Origin: Roseicyclus persicicus
Lineage (GTDB): Bacteria > Pseudomonadota > Alphaproteobacteria > Rhodobacterales > Rhodobacteraceae
Direction of reading: 5' to 3'
NCBI RefSeq assembly: GCF_012395815.1
Contig: NZ_JAAZQQ010000004.1
Coordinates: 186,001-250,000, forward strand
DNA: 64,000 nucleotides
In this document: positions 47,548 through 57,581 of the stretch, piece after piece
Numbering within the stretch: the stretch's first letter is position 1
How the letters are laid out: each line of letters opens with the position of its first letter
Made by a program: the position numbers and the translations under genes
The notes under the pieces: model-generated
Told to the model about the DNA's origin: nothing
Database searches by the model: none
Seen by the model: only the letters and a program-made list of their open reading frames with translations

Positions 47548-48429
47548 GTGGAAATGCTCCTGACGGTGCTCGGCATCGTGGCGCCGGTGTTCCTGCTGGG
47601 CAGCGCGGGGTTCGTCTGGTCGAAGGCCGGGTTCGATTACCCGACCGAGTTCGTGACGCGGCTGGCGATGACGCTGGCGGTGCCCTGCCTGATCTTCACC
47701 GCGCTGATGCAGACCGAAATCGCGCCGGCGGCCCTGACCGCGCTCAGCCTCGCGGCGCTGGCGGCCTACGCGGTGGTGATCGCGCTCAGCTGGGCGGTGG
47801 TGGCGGCCCTCCGGCTCGACCGCGCGGCCTACGTGGCGCCGCTGGCCTTCGGCAACACGGGAAACCTCGGCCTGCCGCTGGCGCTGTTCGCCTTCGGGGA
47901 AACGGGGCTGGGCCTGGCCGTCGTGGTGTTCGCGGTGATGGCGATCCTGAGCTTCACCATCGGGCTGTGGCTGGTGGCCGGCGGCGCGTCGCCCGGGCGG
48001 GTGCTGCGCGAGCCGATGCTGTGGGCGACGCTCATGGGCGGGCTGTTCCTGGCCATGGGCTGGCAGACGCCCGAATGGCTGACGCGATCGCTGGCGCTGG
48101 TCGGGCAGATGGCGATCCCGCTGCTGCTGATCACGCTGGGCGTGGCGGTGGCGCGGCTCAAGCCGGGGCGCGTGGGCCGCGCGGTGTGGCTGTCGGCGGC
48201 CAAGCTGGCGCTGGGGCTGGTCGTCGGCGCGGTGGCGGGGCGCGCCTTCGGGCTGGAGCCGGTGGCCTTCGGGGTGCTGGTGCTGCAGCTGGCGACGCCG
48301 GTGGCCGTCACCTCCTACCTGATGGCCGAACGCTACGGCACCGACCCCGACGCGGTGGCGGGGCTGGTGATGGTGTCGACGCTGATGTCGGTGGCCGCCC
48401 TGCCGATCACGTTGTCGTTCCTGCTCTAG
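47548..48429 (+). CDS. AEC family transporter
   Basis: 293 residues starting GTG 47548 because GGGAGA lies nine bases upstream; the ATG at 47554 is an alternative. Eight to ten hydrophobic helices with FGNTGNLGLPLALFAFG, SFTIGLWLVAGG and PVAVTSYLMAERYGTDP, typical of auxin efflux carrier (AEC)/malonate-type permeases. Substrate unknown. Divergent from hspQ. Confidence 0.85.
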   Translation: MEMLLTVLGIVAPVFLLGSAGFVWSKAGFDYPTEFVTRLAMTLAVPCLIFTALMQTEIAPAALTALSLAALAAYAVVIALSWAVVAALRLDRAAYVAPLAFGNTGNLGLPLALFAFGETGLGLAVVVFAVMAILSFTIGLWLVAGGASPGRVLREPMLWATLMGGLFLAMGWQTPEWLTRSLALVGQMAIPLLLITLGVAVARLKPGRVGRAVWLSAAKLALGLVVGAVAGRAFGLEPVAFGVLVLQLATPVAVTSYLMAERYGTDPDAVAGLVMVSTLMSVAALPITLSFLL

Positions 48430-48513
48430 GGCGCGGGCCACCCGGCATTCCCTCCGCCGCCAATTCGGGCTATGCTGCCCGCCAAGAACCGAAGAAATCG
48501 GGCACGAGCAGTG

Positions 48514-49098
48514 ATGTTGAAACGCAGATCCTTCCTTTTGGGGTCCCTCGTCGTCGTGGCCACGGGCTGCGGCCAGAGGGAGTTCAGCGCCCCGCGCAAC
48601 CTCGACAACGCCTGTGCGCTGGCGGCCGAGCGGCCGCGCTATTTCCAGGCGATGCAGCGCGCCGAGCGGCGCTGGGGCGTGCCGGTCCATGTCCAGATGG
48701 CCACCTTCCACCAGGAAAGCCGCTTCGACGGCGACGCGCGGCCGCCGTTCCGCTACACGCTGGGCGTGATCCCGATGGGGCGGCAAAGCTCGGCCTTCGG
48801 CTACAGCCAGGCGCTGGACGGCACCTGGGACGAATACCTCGCCGACACCGGCAACCGCCGGGCAGACCGCACCGACATCCGCGACGCGGCCGATTTCATG
48901 GGCTGGTACATGACGCTCACCCGCGAACGGAACGGCGTGCCGCTGACCGACGCGCGCAACCAGTACCTCGCCTACCACGAGGGCCACGCCGGCTACGCGC
49001 GGGGCAGCTACAACGCCAAGCCCTGGCTGTTGCAGGTCGCCGACCGGGTCGCCCAGCGCGCGGCCGTCTACGAGGCGCAGCTGGCCACCTGCCGCTGA
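48514..49098 (+). CDS. lytic transglycosylase-like lipoprotein (SLT domain)
   Basis: 194 residues from ATG 48514. A lipoprotein signal with lipobox VATGC. The SLT-like domain shows HQESRFDGDARP with the catalytic glutamate, FGYSQALDGTWDEYLADTG and ARNQYLAYHEGHAGYARG. It would cleave peptidoglycan as a membrane-anchored transglycosylase. A similar gene is a neighbour of the lolA-ftsK cluster in related genomes. Confidence 0.87.
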   Translation: MLKRRSFLLGSLVVVATGCGQREFSAPRNLDNACALAAERPRYFQAMQRAERRWGVPVHVQMATFHQESRFDGDARPPFRYTLGVIPMGRQSSAFGYSQALDGTWDEYLADTGNRRADRTDIRDAADFMGWYMTLTRERNGVPLTDARNQYLAYHEGHAGYARGSYNAKPWLLQVADRVAQRAAVYEAQLATCR

Positions 49099-49108
49099 GC
49101 CGGTGCGG

Positions 49109-49705
49109 TCAGTCGCGGATGCGCGACTGGATCTCGGCGGTGATGTTGAACAGCCGGGCGGGGATCGAGCCGCCCTCCTCCAGGTTGCCCAGCACCACGG
49201 TGGTCGCGGCCCCGGTGCTGTCGGTGATGACCCACTGGCGCAGCTCCACCGGCGCATCCGTGAACACCAGCTCGATGGTGCCGATCTCGGGGCGGTCGGG
49301 ATCCTGCGCCAGGACGCGGGTCGCGGTGCCGTCGAACTCGTGCCCGACCACCATGCCCGACCGCGCCAGGTCGACGTTGCGCGCGAGGATCAGGTTCAGC
49401 GGCGTCTCGCCCAGCGGGTAGGTCTCGGGCCGGGTGTTGGACCGCCCGTCGAAGATCGCCACCTGCTGCCCGCCCGCGATCACCAGCAGGTCGTCGCCGT
49501 CATACTCGAACCGCACCCGGCCGGGCCGGTGCAGGTAGATGTCGCCGGTCGAGATCGTCCCGTCGGCGTTGATCTGGGTGAAGGTTCCCTCGGCCGTGCG
49601 CATGTCGTTGAGGTAGCGCGACAGCTGCGCCAGCGGCACGAGGTCGGCCAGCGCCGGGGCGGCGGTGCAGAGGATCAGGGCGAGGGTGAGGGCAAGCCGT
49701 GTCAT
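49109..49705 (-). CDS. lolA: outer-membrane lipoprotein carrier protein LolA
   Basis: 198 residues with a signal peptide (MTRLALTLALILCTAAPALA). The domain YLNDMRTAEGTFTQINADGTISTGDIYLHRPGRVRFEY is the LolA hydrophobic-cleft core. It carries lipoproteins across the periplasm from LolCDE to LolB or its equivalent. Downstream of ftsK on the minus strand. Confidence 0.95.
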   Translation of the reverse strand: MTRLALTLALILCTAAPALADLVPLAQLSRYLNDMRTAEGTFTQINADGTISTGDIYLHRPGRVRFEYDGDDLLVIAGGQQVAIFDGRSNTRPETYPLGETPLNLILARNVDLARSGMVVGHEFDGTATRVLAQDPDRPEIGTIELVFTDAPVELRQWVITDSTGAATTVVLGNLEEGGSIPARLFNITAEIQSRIRD

Positions 49706-49779
49706 GGCCTCAAGATATGCGTTTCGCGGGGCGGGTGAAGGGGCGACCGCGCCGGTCACGCAACCGTCATCGCCCCGGG

Positions 49780-52692
49780 TCACTCGGGCTCGGGCACGAG
49801 GATCTCGCGCTTGCCGACATGGTTGGCCATGCTGACCAGCCCCGCCTCCTCCATCTGTTCCACCAGCCGCGCGGCCTTGTTGTAGCCGATGCCGAGCTTG
49901 CGCTGGATGTAGGAGGTGGAGCACTTGCGGTCCTTCACCACGATCGCCACCGCCTGGTCGTAGAGCGCGTCCTCGCCGTCGGTATTGCCGCCGGTGTTCA
50001 GGCCCAGCACCGCGTCGATGTCGGCCTCCTTGTCGTCGTCGGGGCCGTCCAGCACGCTGGCCGCGTAGGACGGCGGGCCGAAGGACTTGAGGTGGCGGAC
50101 GATCTCCTCGACCTCCTCGTCGCTGACGAAGGGGCCGTGCACGCGGGTGATCTTGGCGCCGCCGGCCATGTAGAGCATGTCGCCCATGCCCAGCAGCTGC
50201 TCGGCGCCCTGCTCGCCCAGGATGGTGCGACTGTCGATCTTGGAGGTGACGTGGAACGAGATCCGCGTCGGGAAGTTCGCCTTGATCGTGCCGGTGATGA
50301 CGTCGACCGACGGGCGCTGCGTGGCCATGATCAGGTGGATGCCCGAGGCGCGCGCCATCTGCGCGAGGCGCTGGATGCAGGCCTCGATCTCCTTGCCGGC
50401 GACCATCATCAGGTCGGCCATCTCGTCGACGATGACGACGATGAAGGGCATCGGCTCGGGCAGGAATTCCTCGGTCTCGAACACCGGATCGCCGGTCTCG
50501 TCGTCGAAGCCCGTCTGGTAGGTGCGCTTGAACATCTCGCCCTTGGCCAGCGCCTCGCGGACGCGGCCGTTGTAGCCCTCGATGTTGCGCACGCCCATGC
50601 GCGACATCTTGCGGTAGCGCTCCTCCATCTCGCCCACGACCCATTTCAGGGCGACGACCGCCTTCTTGGGGTCGGTCACGACCGGGGATAGCAGATGCGG
50701 GATCCCGTCATAGACGCTGAGTTCCAGCATCTTGGGGTCGATCATGATCATCCGGCAGTCTTCGGGGCTGAGCTTGTAGAGCAGGCTCAGGATCATGGTG
50801 TTGATCGCCACCGACTTGCCCGAGCCGGTGGTGCCGGCGATCAGCAGGTGGGGCATCTTGGCGAGGTTGGCGATGACCGGGTCGCCGCCGATGTCCTTGC
50901 CCAGCGCCAGCGGCAGGCGCTGGTTGCCGTCGCCAAAGCTCTTGTGGCTCAGAAGCTCGCGCAGCAGCACCTTTTCGCGGTGCTGGTTCGGCAGTTCGAT
51001 GCCGATGACCGACCGGCCCGGCACCGTCGAGACGCGCGCCGACAGCGCCGACATCGACCGGGCGATGTCATCGGACAGGCCGATCACGCGGGACGCCTTG
51101 AGGCCCGGCGCGGGCTCCAGTTCGTACATGGTCACGACGGGGCCGGGGCGGACGCTGACGATCTCGCCCTTCACGCCGTAGTCGTCGAGCACGTTCTCCA
51201 ACATCCGCGCGTTTTCCTCCAGCGCCTCGTCGCTGAGGTGGTGGCGCTGGATCGAGGCGGGGTTGGCGAGCAGCGACAGCGACGGCGGCTCGTAGCTGGG
51301 CTCGGCCTTGGCCTGCAGGGGCAGCGAGGGCTGGGCGTCGGCCTGCGCCTGCCGCGACGGGGCGGGCTTCTTCGCCATGGCGCGCTGCATCACGCGGCGC
51401 TGCAACTCGGTCTGCGGCAGGGCCACGGGGCCGCGGAGCGGGCCGGGCGCGATGGCGTCGTCGGCGTCGTCCTCGAGGAACATGTTCTCGGCGTCGTCCT
51501 CCTGCTCCGGCGCGAGGGCGGGCGCGGGCATGGGCACGGGCTGGGCGACGGCGGCGGGCCGGCGGGCGGCGGTCAGCGGCGGCTCGGTCCGACGCGCGGC
51601 GGTCAGGGGCGGCTCGACCCGGGGCGCGGCGGCGGCGGCGGGAACGGCGGCGGCAAGGCCCGCGGCGGCGGCCGGCAGCACGCCACGGCGCCGGGTGGCG
51701 GCCTCGGCGATCACGTTGGGGCGGCGGACGCGCGACTTGATGACGTCGGTGATGCGCGCGCGGATCCGGTCCTCGTCCAGCGGCTCGGGCGCCTCGACGC
51801 GGGGCGTGCGGCGCGGCGGCAGTTCCGGCTCGGGCATCGCCTCGGGCGCGCGGGCGCGCAGCAGCGGCACGCGCCCGAACAGCGCGCCGGGGCCGCGGCG
51901 GGGCGCCAGCGCCTCGTCCTCGTCGTCGTGCACGATCGGCACGGTGCGCAGCGCCGGGTCGGGCGCCAGGGGCTGCGGGGCGCGCATGTCGCGCCGCTGC
52001 GCGCGCAGCTCGGCCAGGCGGCTCGCGGCGTGGCCGGCCCCCTGCCCCGCGTTGCGGAGCCCGCCCGAGACCATGGCGCCGACCGACAACAGGCCCAGCA
52101 GCAGGAAGCGCAGGCCGGCCCGCGCCTCGGTGCGGTTCACGCCCAGCACGAAGAGCGACAGCCCCAGCCCCACCACGAAGGCCAGCGCGGCCAAAAGCTT
52201 CAGCCCCGCCTCGGGCGACATCGGCAGCGCGTTCAGCACCGCGCCGAGGATGGTGTCGCCGAACAGCCCGCCGAGGCCGAAGCTGTGGCTCCAGTCCTCG
52301 GGCGGCGCGACGCTGGCCATGTAGATCGACCCGAGCGCGGCGGCGATGGGCAGGAACAGGCTGCGCCCCATGGCGCGCTCGTGGCCGACCTGGAACAGGA
52401 AGCGCAGGCCCCAGATTGTGGCGGCCACCGGCAGGAGCCCGGCGCCGTAGCCCATGATCATGATCAGGATCGCGGCCACCGAGGCGCCGAAGCGGCCGAG
52501 CAGGTTCTGCGGCACGGCATCCGTCGCCGCCATGAAGTTGGGATCGTCCGGCGCGTAGGACACCAGCAGCGCGGTCAGCGCCGCGCCCAGACCGAGCAGC
52601 GCGAAGCCCGCCGCCTGCTGGCCGAAGCGCACGAGGATCTCGTGCATCCGGTCGTCGAGCAGGGGGTCACGCTGTCTGGTCTGATAGGCCAT
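49780..52692 (-). CDS. ftsK: DNA translocase FtsK
   Basis: 970 residues. N-terminal four-helix membrane anchor (about residues 25-200), a long Pro/Ala-rich linker (about 230-440), the RecA-like motor with Walker [17 protein letters not shown] (near residue 625) and Walker [13 protein letters not shown], the motif [19 protein letters not shown], and the C-terminal gamma winged helix [28 protein letters not shown]. Couples division to chromosome dimer resolution and segregation. Adjacent to the class I aminotransferase gene upstream. Confidence 0.97.
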   Translation of the reverse strand: MAYQTRQRDPLLDDRMHEILVRFGQQAAGFALLGLGAALTALLVSYAPDDPNFMAATDAVPQNLLGRFGASVAAILIMIMGYGAGLLPVAATIWGLRFLFQVGHERAMGRSLFLPIAAALGSIYMASVAPPEDWSHSFGLGGLFGDTILGAVLNALPMSPEAGLKLLAALAFVVGLGLSLFVLGVNRTEARAGLRFLLLGLLSVGAMVSGGLRNAGQGAGHAASRLAELRAQRRDMRAPQPLAPDPALRTVPIVHDDEDEALAPRRGPGALFGRVPLLRARAPEAMPEPELPPRRTPRVEAPEPLDEDRIRARITDVIKSRVRRPNVIAEAATRRRGVLPAAAAGLAAAVPAAAAAPRVEPPLTAARRTEPPLTAARRPAAVAQPVPMPAPALAPEQEDDAENMFLEDDADDAIAPGPLRGPVALPQTELQRRVMQRAMAKKPAPSRQAQADAQPSLPLQAKAEPSYEPPSLSLLANPASIQRHHLSDEALEENARMLENVLDDYGVKGEIVSVRPGPVVTMYELEPAPGLKASRVIGLSDDIARSMSALSARVSTVPGRSVIGIELPNQHREKVLLRELLSHKSFGDGNQRLPLALGKDIGGDPVIANLAKMPHLLIAGTTGSGKSVAINTMILSLLYKLSPEDCRMIMIDPKMLELSVYDGIPHLLSPVVTDPKKAVVALKWVVGEMEERYRKMSRMGVRNIEGYNGRVREALAKGEMFKRTYQTGFDDETGDPVFETEEFLPEPMPFIVVIVDEMADLMMVAGKEIEACIQRLAQMARASGIHLIMATQRPSVDVITGTIKANFPTRISFHVTSKIDSRTILGEQGAEQLLGMGDMLYMAGGAKITRVHGPFVSDEEVEEIVRHLKSFGPPSYAASVLDGPDDDKEADIDAVLGLNTGGNTDGEDALYDQAVAIVVKDRKCSTSYIQRKLGIGYNKAARLVEQMEEAGLVSMANHVGKREILVPEPE

Positions 52693-52704
52693 CGCCGTCC
52701 GTCC

Positions 52705-53886
52705 TCATCCGTAGAGACACGCGCGGAGCCGGGTCAGCCCGTCGCGCATTTCATCCTGTTCCGCGACCATCGCGACGCGGATGCGATCCGCGCCGGGGGT
52801 CACGCCATCGACCGCGCGGGCGAGATAGGCGCCCGGCAGCACGCGGACCCCCGTCTCCTGCCACAGCTTCAGCGCGGCGGCCTCGCCATCGGCGACCGGC
52901 AGCCACAGGAAGAACCCCGCCTGCGGCGGCTGGTAGCCCGGCACGTCGCCAAAGATGGCGTCCGCGATCGCGTATTTCGCGCGGTAGAGCGCGCGGTTTT
53001 CCTCGACATGGGTCTCGTCCGACCAGGCCCGCGTCGCCACCGCCTGCAGCGGCATCGGCAGCGGCGCGCCGGCGTAGTTCCTGAGCTGCTTCATCCGCGC
53101 GACGCTCTCGGGGCCGCCGGCGGCAAAGCCCGCGCGCAGGCCCGGCATGTTCGACCGCTTGGACAGCGAGTGGAAGATCACCACCCGCTCGGGGTGCGCG
53201 CCCACGCGGTCGGCCACCTCGAGCGCGCCCGGCGGCGGCCGGTCACGGTAGAGCTCGGAATAGCACTCGTCGGCGAAGATCTGGAAATCGTGGCGCTCCG
53301 CCAGCGCGATGAGGGTCTTCCACCAGCCCTCGTCGGCCACGGCGCCCTGCGGGTTCGCGGGCGAACAGATGTAGGCGATGGCCGTCCGGTCGAGGATCTC
53401 GGGCGGCAGGCTGGCGTAATCCGGCAGGTCGCCGGTCTCGGCGGTCGCGGGCACGTAGACGGGCTCGGCCCCCACGGCCAGCGCGGCCACGGCATAGACC
53501 TGGTAGAAGGGGTTGGGCATCAGGACGACGGGCTTCTTGCCGCCCTTGGTCTCGGGGCAGAGCGCGAGACAGGCGTTGAACAGCCCCTCGCGGGTGCCGT
53601 TCAGCGGCGTGATCTGCCGGTCGGCGGACACCGTGACGCCGTAGCGCCGCGCGATCCAGCGGGCGATGGCGGTCTGCATCTCGGGCGTGCCCTCGTTCGG
53701 CGGGTAGCGGCCGAAGCCCTCGAGGCTGTCGGCGATCACGTCACCGACCCATGCGGGAAAGGCGTGGCGCGGCTCGCCGATCGTCATGTGCACGACGGGC
53801 CCGCCCGGTGCATGCACGTCGAGAAGCTTCCGCAGGCGCGGAAACGCATACTCGGGCAGGTTCGAGAACCGCTCGGGAAACACCAT
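52705..53886 (-). CDS. class I/II PLP aminotransferase (DapC-like)
   Basis: 393 residues, fold type I. PLP lysine K243 in HSLSKRSNMPGLRAGF, the D206 pairing with the cofactor ring in IFADECYSELY, and substrate-arginine positions near the end. The closest pattern is succinyldiaminopimelate or aspartate/tyrosine-type transaminases (the DapC group of proteobacteria), so lysine synthesis is plausible but not proven. Starts 12 bases upstream of ftsK and probably co-transcribed with it. Confidence 0.88.
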   Translation of the reverse strand: MVFPERFSNLPEYAFPRLRKLLDVHAPGGPVVHMTIGEPRHAFPAWVGDVIADSLEGFGRYPPNEGTPEMQTAIARWIARRYGVTVSADRQITPLNGTREGLFNACLALCPETKGGKKPVVLMPNPFYQVYAVAALAVGAEPVYVPATAETGDLPDYASLPPEILDRTAIAYICSPANPQGAVADEGWWKTLIALAERHDFQIFADECYSELYRDRPPPGALEVADRVGAHPERVVIFHSLSKRSNMPGLRAGFAAGGPESVARMKQLRNYAGAPLPMPLQAVATRAWSDETHVEENRALYRAKYAIADAIFGDVPGYQPPQAGFFLWLPVADGEAAALKLWQETGVRVLPGAYLARAVDGVTPGADRIRVAMVAEQDEMRDGLTRLRACLYG

Positions 53887-53994
53887 CTGTCTGCCTCAAT
53901 GCCGGGGTCGTTCACGCCCCGTTCGTGACAAACCTACAGCGTCCCCGTCCCCCGGTCCAGAAAAAGCCGCGCGGGCCCGGGCGGCCCCTGCCCG

Positions 53995-55344
53995 TCACGA
54001 CAGCGCGGCCTCGGCGGCGGCGCCCAGCCGCAGCAGCCGTTCCTCGGAGCCGGGGGCCGCCAGCATCATCAGCCCGCAGGACGGCACCCCGGTGGGCAGC
54101 GTCAGGCCGCACAGCCCCATCAGGTTGCCCACGCGGGTGTTGCGCAGCGTCAGCAGGTTCTCGGTGACGTAGTAGTCGGGGTCGGACATGAGCCGCGCCA
54201 CGTTCGGCGGCAGGTTGGCGACCGTCGGCAGAAGCACCGCGTCGTAGGCGGCGGTTTCCCCGGCCCAGACCGCGCGCAGCTCGCGCAGGCGGCGCCAGCC
54301 GGCGACGTAGTCGGGCGCGCTGAAGTCGCGGCCGCCGCGGAACCGTTCGAGGATGCGGGGGTACATCTTGTGCGGCGCGGCCTCGATCACGTCGCGCCAG
54401 GTGCCGTAGCCCTCGGTGGCGAACAGGACCGGCGACAGGTCCATCGCCTCGGCGATGCAGGAGACCGTCCCCGCCTCGACCCGCGCCCCCGCGTTGCCCA
54501 ACCGCTCCACGGCCGAGGCGAAGGCGGTGCCGGGGGCGTCGCGGACATCGGTCGCGTAGGGCTGCAGGAGCAGGAAGCGCGCTCCCTCCAGCGTCGCGCC
54601 GCGCAGGTCGGCCGGCTTGCCGCCCTCCATCACCGCCAGCAGCTCCGCGCAATCCTCGACCGTGCGGCAGAGCGGGCCGACCGTGTCGAAGCTTTCGGCC
54701 AGCGGCACCACGCCCTTGAGGCTGAGGCGGCCATGGGTCGTCTTGAGGCCGACAAGGTCGTTCCATGCCGCGGGCACCCGGACCGAGCCGCCGGTGTCCG
54801 ACCCGATCCCCGCGGGCGCCAGCCCGAAGGCGACCGAGGCCGCCGCGCCGGAGGACGAGCCGCCGGGCGCAAGCGCGGGGTCATGCACGTTCGGCGGCGT
54901 GCCGGGCGCGGGGTCGGTGTTATGGCCATAGGCGGGGTTGAGGCCGAGGCCGGAAAAGGCCAGTTCCGACATGTGCGTCTTGCCAAGGCAGACGGTGCCG
55001 GCGCGGGTCGCCGCGGCCAGCACCTCGGCGTCGGCGTCGGGCGTGCGCCCCTCCAGCAGCAGCGTGCCGGCCTCGGTCACGACGCCGGCGGTGTCGAACA
55101 GGTCCTTCCAGCTGACCGGCACCCCGTCGAGCAGGCCCCGCCGCACGCCGTCCTTCGCCCGGCGCCGCGCGCCCTCGGCCTCGGCCCGGGCGCGGGTCTC
55201 GGTCATCCGCACATAGATGCGCCGCCCGTGCTGATGGGCCGCCGCGGCCGCCAGATACGCCTCGGTCAGTTCCACCGGATCGATCCGACCCGCGCCGATG
55301 CCGCGCCCCAGATCGCTTGCACTCATCCACAGCCAGTCGTCCAT
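53995..55344 (-). CDS. amidase (amidase-signature family)
   Basis: 449 residues. The Ser-cisSer-Lys triad is visible: K80 in VSWKDLFDT, the cis serine in GGSSSGAAAS (163-164) and the nucleophile S187 in SDTGGSVRVPAAW. Family members hydrolyse small amides, glutamine-tRNA or peptides; the lack of GatB/GatC neighbours argues against a tRNA amidotransferase role. Divergent from the ubiH-type gene, 87 bases apart. Confidence 0.92.
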   Translation of the reverse strand: MDDWLWMSASDLGRGIGAGRIDPVELTEAYLAAAAAHQHGRRIYVRMTETRARAEAEGARRRAKDGVRRGLLDGVPVSWKDLFDTAGVVTEAGTLLLEGRTPDADAEVLAAATRAGTVCLGKTHMSELAFSGLGLNPAYGHNTDPAPGTPPNVHDPALAPGGSSSGAAASVAFGLAPAGIGSDTGGSVRVPAAWNDLVGLKTTHGRLSLKGVVPLAESFDTVGPLCRTVEDCAELLAVMEGGKPADLRGATLEGARFLLLQPYATDVRDAPGTAFASAVERLGNAGARVEAGTVSCIAEAMDLSPVLFATEGYGTWRDVIEAAPHKMYPRILERFRGGRDFSAPDYVAGWRRLRELRAVWAGETAAYDAVLLPTVANLPPNVARLMSDPDYYVTENLLTLRNTRVGNLMGLCGLTLPTGVPSCGLMMLAAPGSEERLLRLGAAAEAALS

Positions 55345-55431
55345 CGCCGCCCCCTGCCCCAAACTGTCGCGGGCGACGCTACAGCCGGTCGGTCGCATGG
55401 ACAATCCCGCCCCGCGACCCATAGTCGGGCC

Positions 55432-56658
55432 ATGGCACATGATGCGGATATCCTGATCGTCGGCGGCGGCCTGAACGGCCCCTGCCTTGCGCTGGCCTGC
55501 GCGCAGGCGGGCCTGTCCTCGGTGGTGATCGACGCCCTGAGCGAGGGCGAGCTGTCGGGCGAGGCGTTCGACGGGCGGTCCTACGCGCTGGCGCTGGCCT
55601 CGGTGCGGATGCTGCGCGCGCTGGGGCTGTGGGAGGGGCTGGCGGGCCACGCGCAGCCCATCCTGCAGATCAAGGCATCGGACGGCCGCGCGGGCGAGGG
55701 CGCCGCGCCCTTCTTCCTGCACTTCGACAGCGCCGAGCTGGAAGAGGGCCCGATGGGCCACATGCTGGAGGACCGCTACCTGCGCCGCGCACTGCTGACG
55801 GCGATGGCGGAGACCCCGCTGATCACCTACCGCCCCGGCACCACCGTCACGGCACAGGAAACCGACGCCACCGCGGCGCGGGTGACGCTGGACGACGGCA
55901 CGGTCCTGACCGGGCGGCTGCTGGTCGGCGCCGACGGGCGGCGCTCGGGCACCGCCGCGCGGGCCGGGATCAGGCGGACCGGCTGGGACTACGGCCAGAC
56001 CGCGCTGGTGGCCGCCATCGCGCACGAGAAGCCGCATGAGGGCATCGCGCACCAGTTCTTCATGCCGCCCGGGCCGCTGGCGATCCTGCCGCTGCCGGGC
56101 AACCGCAGCTCCATCGTGTGGTCCGAGACGCAGGCCGATGCCGCCCGGCTGATGGCGGCGGACGATGCCGCCTTCCTCGACCACCTGCGGCCCCGCTTCG
56201 GCGATTTCCTCGGGCAGATCGCGCTGGCCGGGCGGCGCTACAGCTACCCGCTCAGCCTGACCATCGCCAACGCCTTCGTGGCGGAGCGCCTGGCGCTGGT
56301 GGGCGACGCGGCGCACGGGGTGCACCCGATCGCGGGTCAGGGCCTGAACCTCGGGCTCCGCGACGTGGGCGCACTGGCCGAGGTGCTGGCCGACGCCGCG
56401 CGGCGGGGCGAGGAGATCGGCGCGGCGGACGTGCTGGCGCGCTACCAGAGCTGGCGGCGCTTCGACACGGCGGCGCTGGCGCTGGCGACGGACGGGGTGA
56501 ACCGGCTGTTTTCCAATGACAACCCGGCGCTGCGGCTGGTGCGTGACGTGGGCATGGGCGTGGTCAGCGCGGTGCCCGCGCTGCGCCGGGCCTTCATGCG
56601 CGAGGCGGCGGGCCTGACGGGCGATGTGCCGCGGCTGTTGCAGGGGCGCGCGTTGTGA
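55432..56658 (+). CDS. UbiH/UbiF/Coq6 family FAD-dependent hydroxylase
   Basis: 408 residues. Group A flavin monooxygenase: GxGxxG-type ILIVGGGLNGPCLALACAQAG, the second conserved motif LVGADGRRSGTAARAG and ALVGDAAHGVHPIAGQGLNLGLRD. It hydroxylates the ubiquinone ring (UbiH, UbiI or UbiF/UbiL, the exact carbon not determinable). In alphaproteobacteria such genes often lie near ftsK-lolA as here. Confidence 0.93.
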   Translation: MAHDADILIVGGGLNGPCLALACAQAGLSSVVIDALSEGELSGEAFDGRSYALALASVRMLRALGLWEGLAGHAQPILQIKASDGRAGEGAAPFFLHFDSAELEEGPMGHMLEDRYLRRALLTAMAETPLITYRPGTTVTAQETDATAARVTLDDGTVLTGRLLVGADGRRSGTAARAGIRRTGWDYGQTALVAAIAHEKPHEGIAHQFFMPPGPLAILPLPGNRSSIVWSETQADAARLMAADDAAFLDHLRPRFGDFLGQIALAGRRYSYPLSLTIANAFVAERLALVGDAAHGVHPIAGQGLNLGLRDVGALAEVLADAARRGEEIGAADVLARYQSWRRFDTAALALATDGVNRLFSNDNPALRLVRDVGMGVVSAVPALRRAFMREAAGLTGDVPRLLQGRAL

Positions 56659-56682
56659 GGCGACCACAGGTGCGCCGGTGAT

Positions 56683-56705
56683 CCGTAGGGTGCGCCTTCA
56701 CGGCG
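56683..56705. repeat. partial GTAGGGTG repeat with inverted TGCGCC arms
   Basis: GTAGGGTG followed by TGCGCC-TTCAC-GGCGCA (56689-56705), a half-element recalling the double-palindrome at 4683-4741 and lying 24 bases past the UbiH-type gene stop. Confidence 0.45.
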
Positions 56706-56727
56706 CAGCCTCCCCGCCCGCGCGGGG

Positions 56728-56913
56728 TCAATCAAGCTTCCGCGCCTCGCTCTCCAGCATGATCGGGATGCCGCCGCGGATCGGAAAGGCGAGGTGCGCG
56801 GCCTTCGACACCAGCTCCTGCCGGTCGGGGTCGTAGGCCAGCGGCGCGTGGGTCACCGGGCAGACCAGCGCCTCCAGCATCCGGCGGTCGATGGGCGCCT
56901 CGCCGTCGGTCAC
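56728..56913 (-). CDS. Trm112 family / UPF0434-like protein
   Basis: 61 residues. Short C-terminal Trm112-like domain: [42 protein letters not shown]. Eukaryotic Trm112 activates methyltransferases; the bacterial role is unclear. The zinc-binding cysteines of Trm112 are incomplete here (one Cys), so it is probably zinc-free. The ATG overlaps the LON-domain gene stop (ATGA). Confidence 0.85.
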   Translation of the reverse strand: MTDGEAPIDRRMLEALVCPVTHAPLAYDPDRQELVSKAAHLAFPIRGGIPIMLESEARKLD

Positions 56914-57560
56914 TGCATCTTCTCCTCGGGTCCGCCGCCGCGCAGGGCGAACTCGATCAGCGTCACCAGCGTCTCGCGCCGGGTGGTCAGCGACGGCGCC
57001 TCGAGCAGCGCCTGCTTTTCCTCGGGGTCGAAGGGGCAGAGCATGGAGAGCGAGTTGATCAGCAGCTCGTCCTCGGCCTCCTTCAGGCTGTCCCAGTCGG
57101 TCGACAGCGACATCGCGTCGAAGTAGCGCCCGAGCAGGTCGAGGAAGCGCGGGCGGTCAAAGCTGCGGTCCTCCTCGACCGGGCCGAGATCGGCGGCGAA
57201 CCCGTCCCAGGACACGTCGCAGCGGCGGTAGGGGGTGAAGCCCGTCACCTCCTCGCGGATGCGGAACCGCGACATGCCCGACAGCGTGATCAGGTAGCGC
57301 CCATCCTCGGTTTCCGAGAGCTGGGTGACGCGCCCCGCGCAGCCGATGGCGTGCAGGCGCTTGACCTCAGAGCCCGGCACCTCGCGCGGCTGCACCATCC
57401 CGATCAGGCGGTGCGGCGTCTTGAGGGCGTCGTCGAGCATGGCGAGGTAACGCGGCTCGAAGATGTGCAGCGGCAACCGGGCGCGCGGCAACAGCAGCGC
57501 ACCGGGCAGCGGGAACACGGCGATCGTGTCGGGGAGGTCGGCAGCGGACATCATGGGCAT
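56910..57560 (-). CDS. LON peptidase substrate-binding domain protein
   Basis: 216 residues: an N-terminal LON domain without the AAA and protease parts, with [63 protein letters not shown]. Such stand-alone LON proteins have unknown function, possibly in protein interactions. Overlaps the Trm112-like gene downstream (ATGA) and lies 21 bases after the thioredoxin-TPR gene. Confidence 0.92.
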   Translation of the reverse strand: MPMMSAADLPDTIAVFPLPGALLLPRARLPLHIFEPRYLAMLDDALKTPHRLIGMVQPREVPGSEVKRLHAIGCAGRVTQLSETEDGRYLITLSGMSRFRIREEVTGFTPYRRCDVSWDGFAADLGPVEEDRSFDRPRFLDLLGRYFDAMSLSTDWDSLKEAEDELLINSLSMLCPFDPEEKQALLEAPSLTTRRETLVTLIEFALRGGGPEEKMQ

Positions 57561-57581
57561 GGAGCTAGGCCCGGCGCCCCG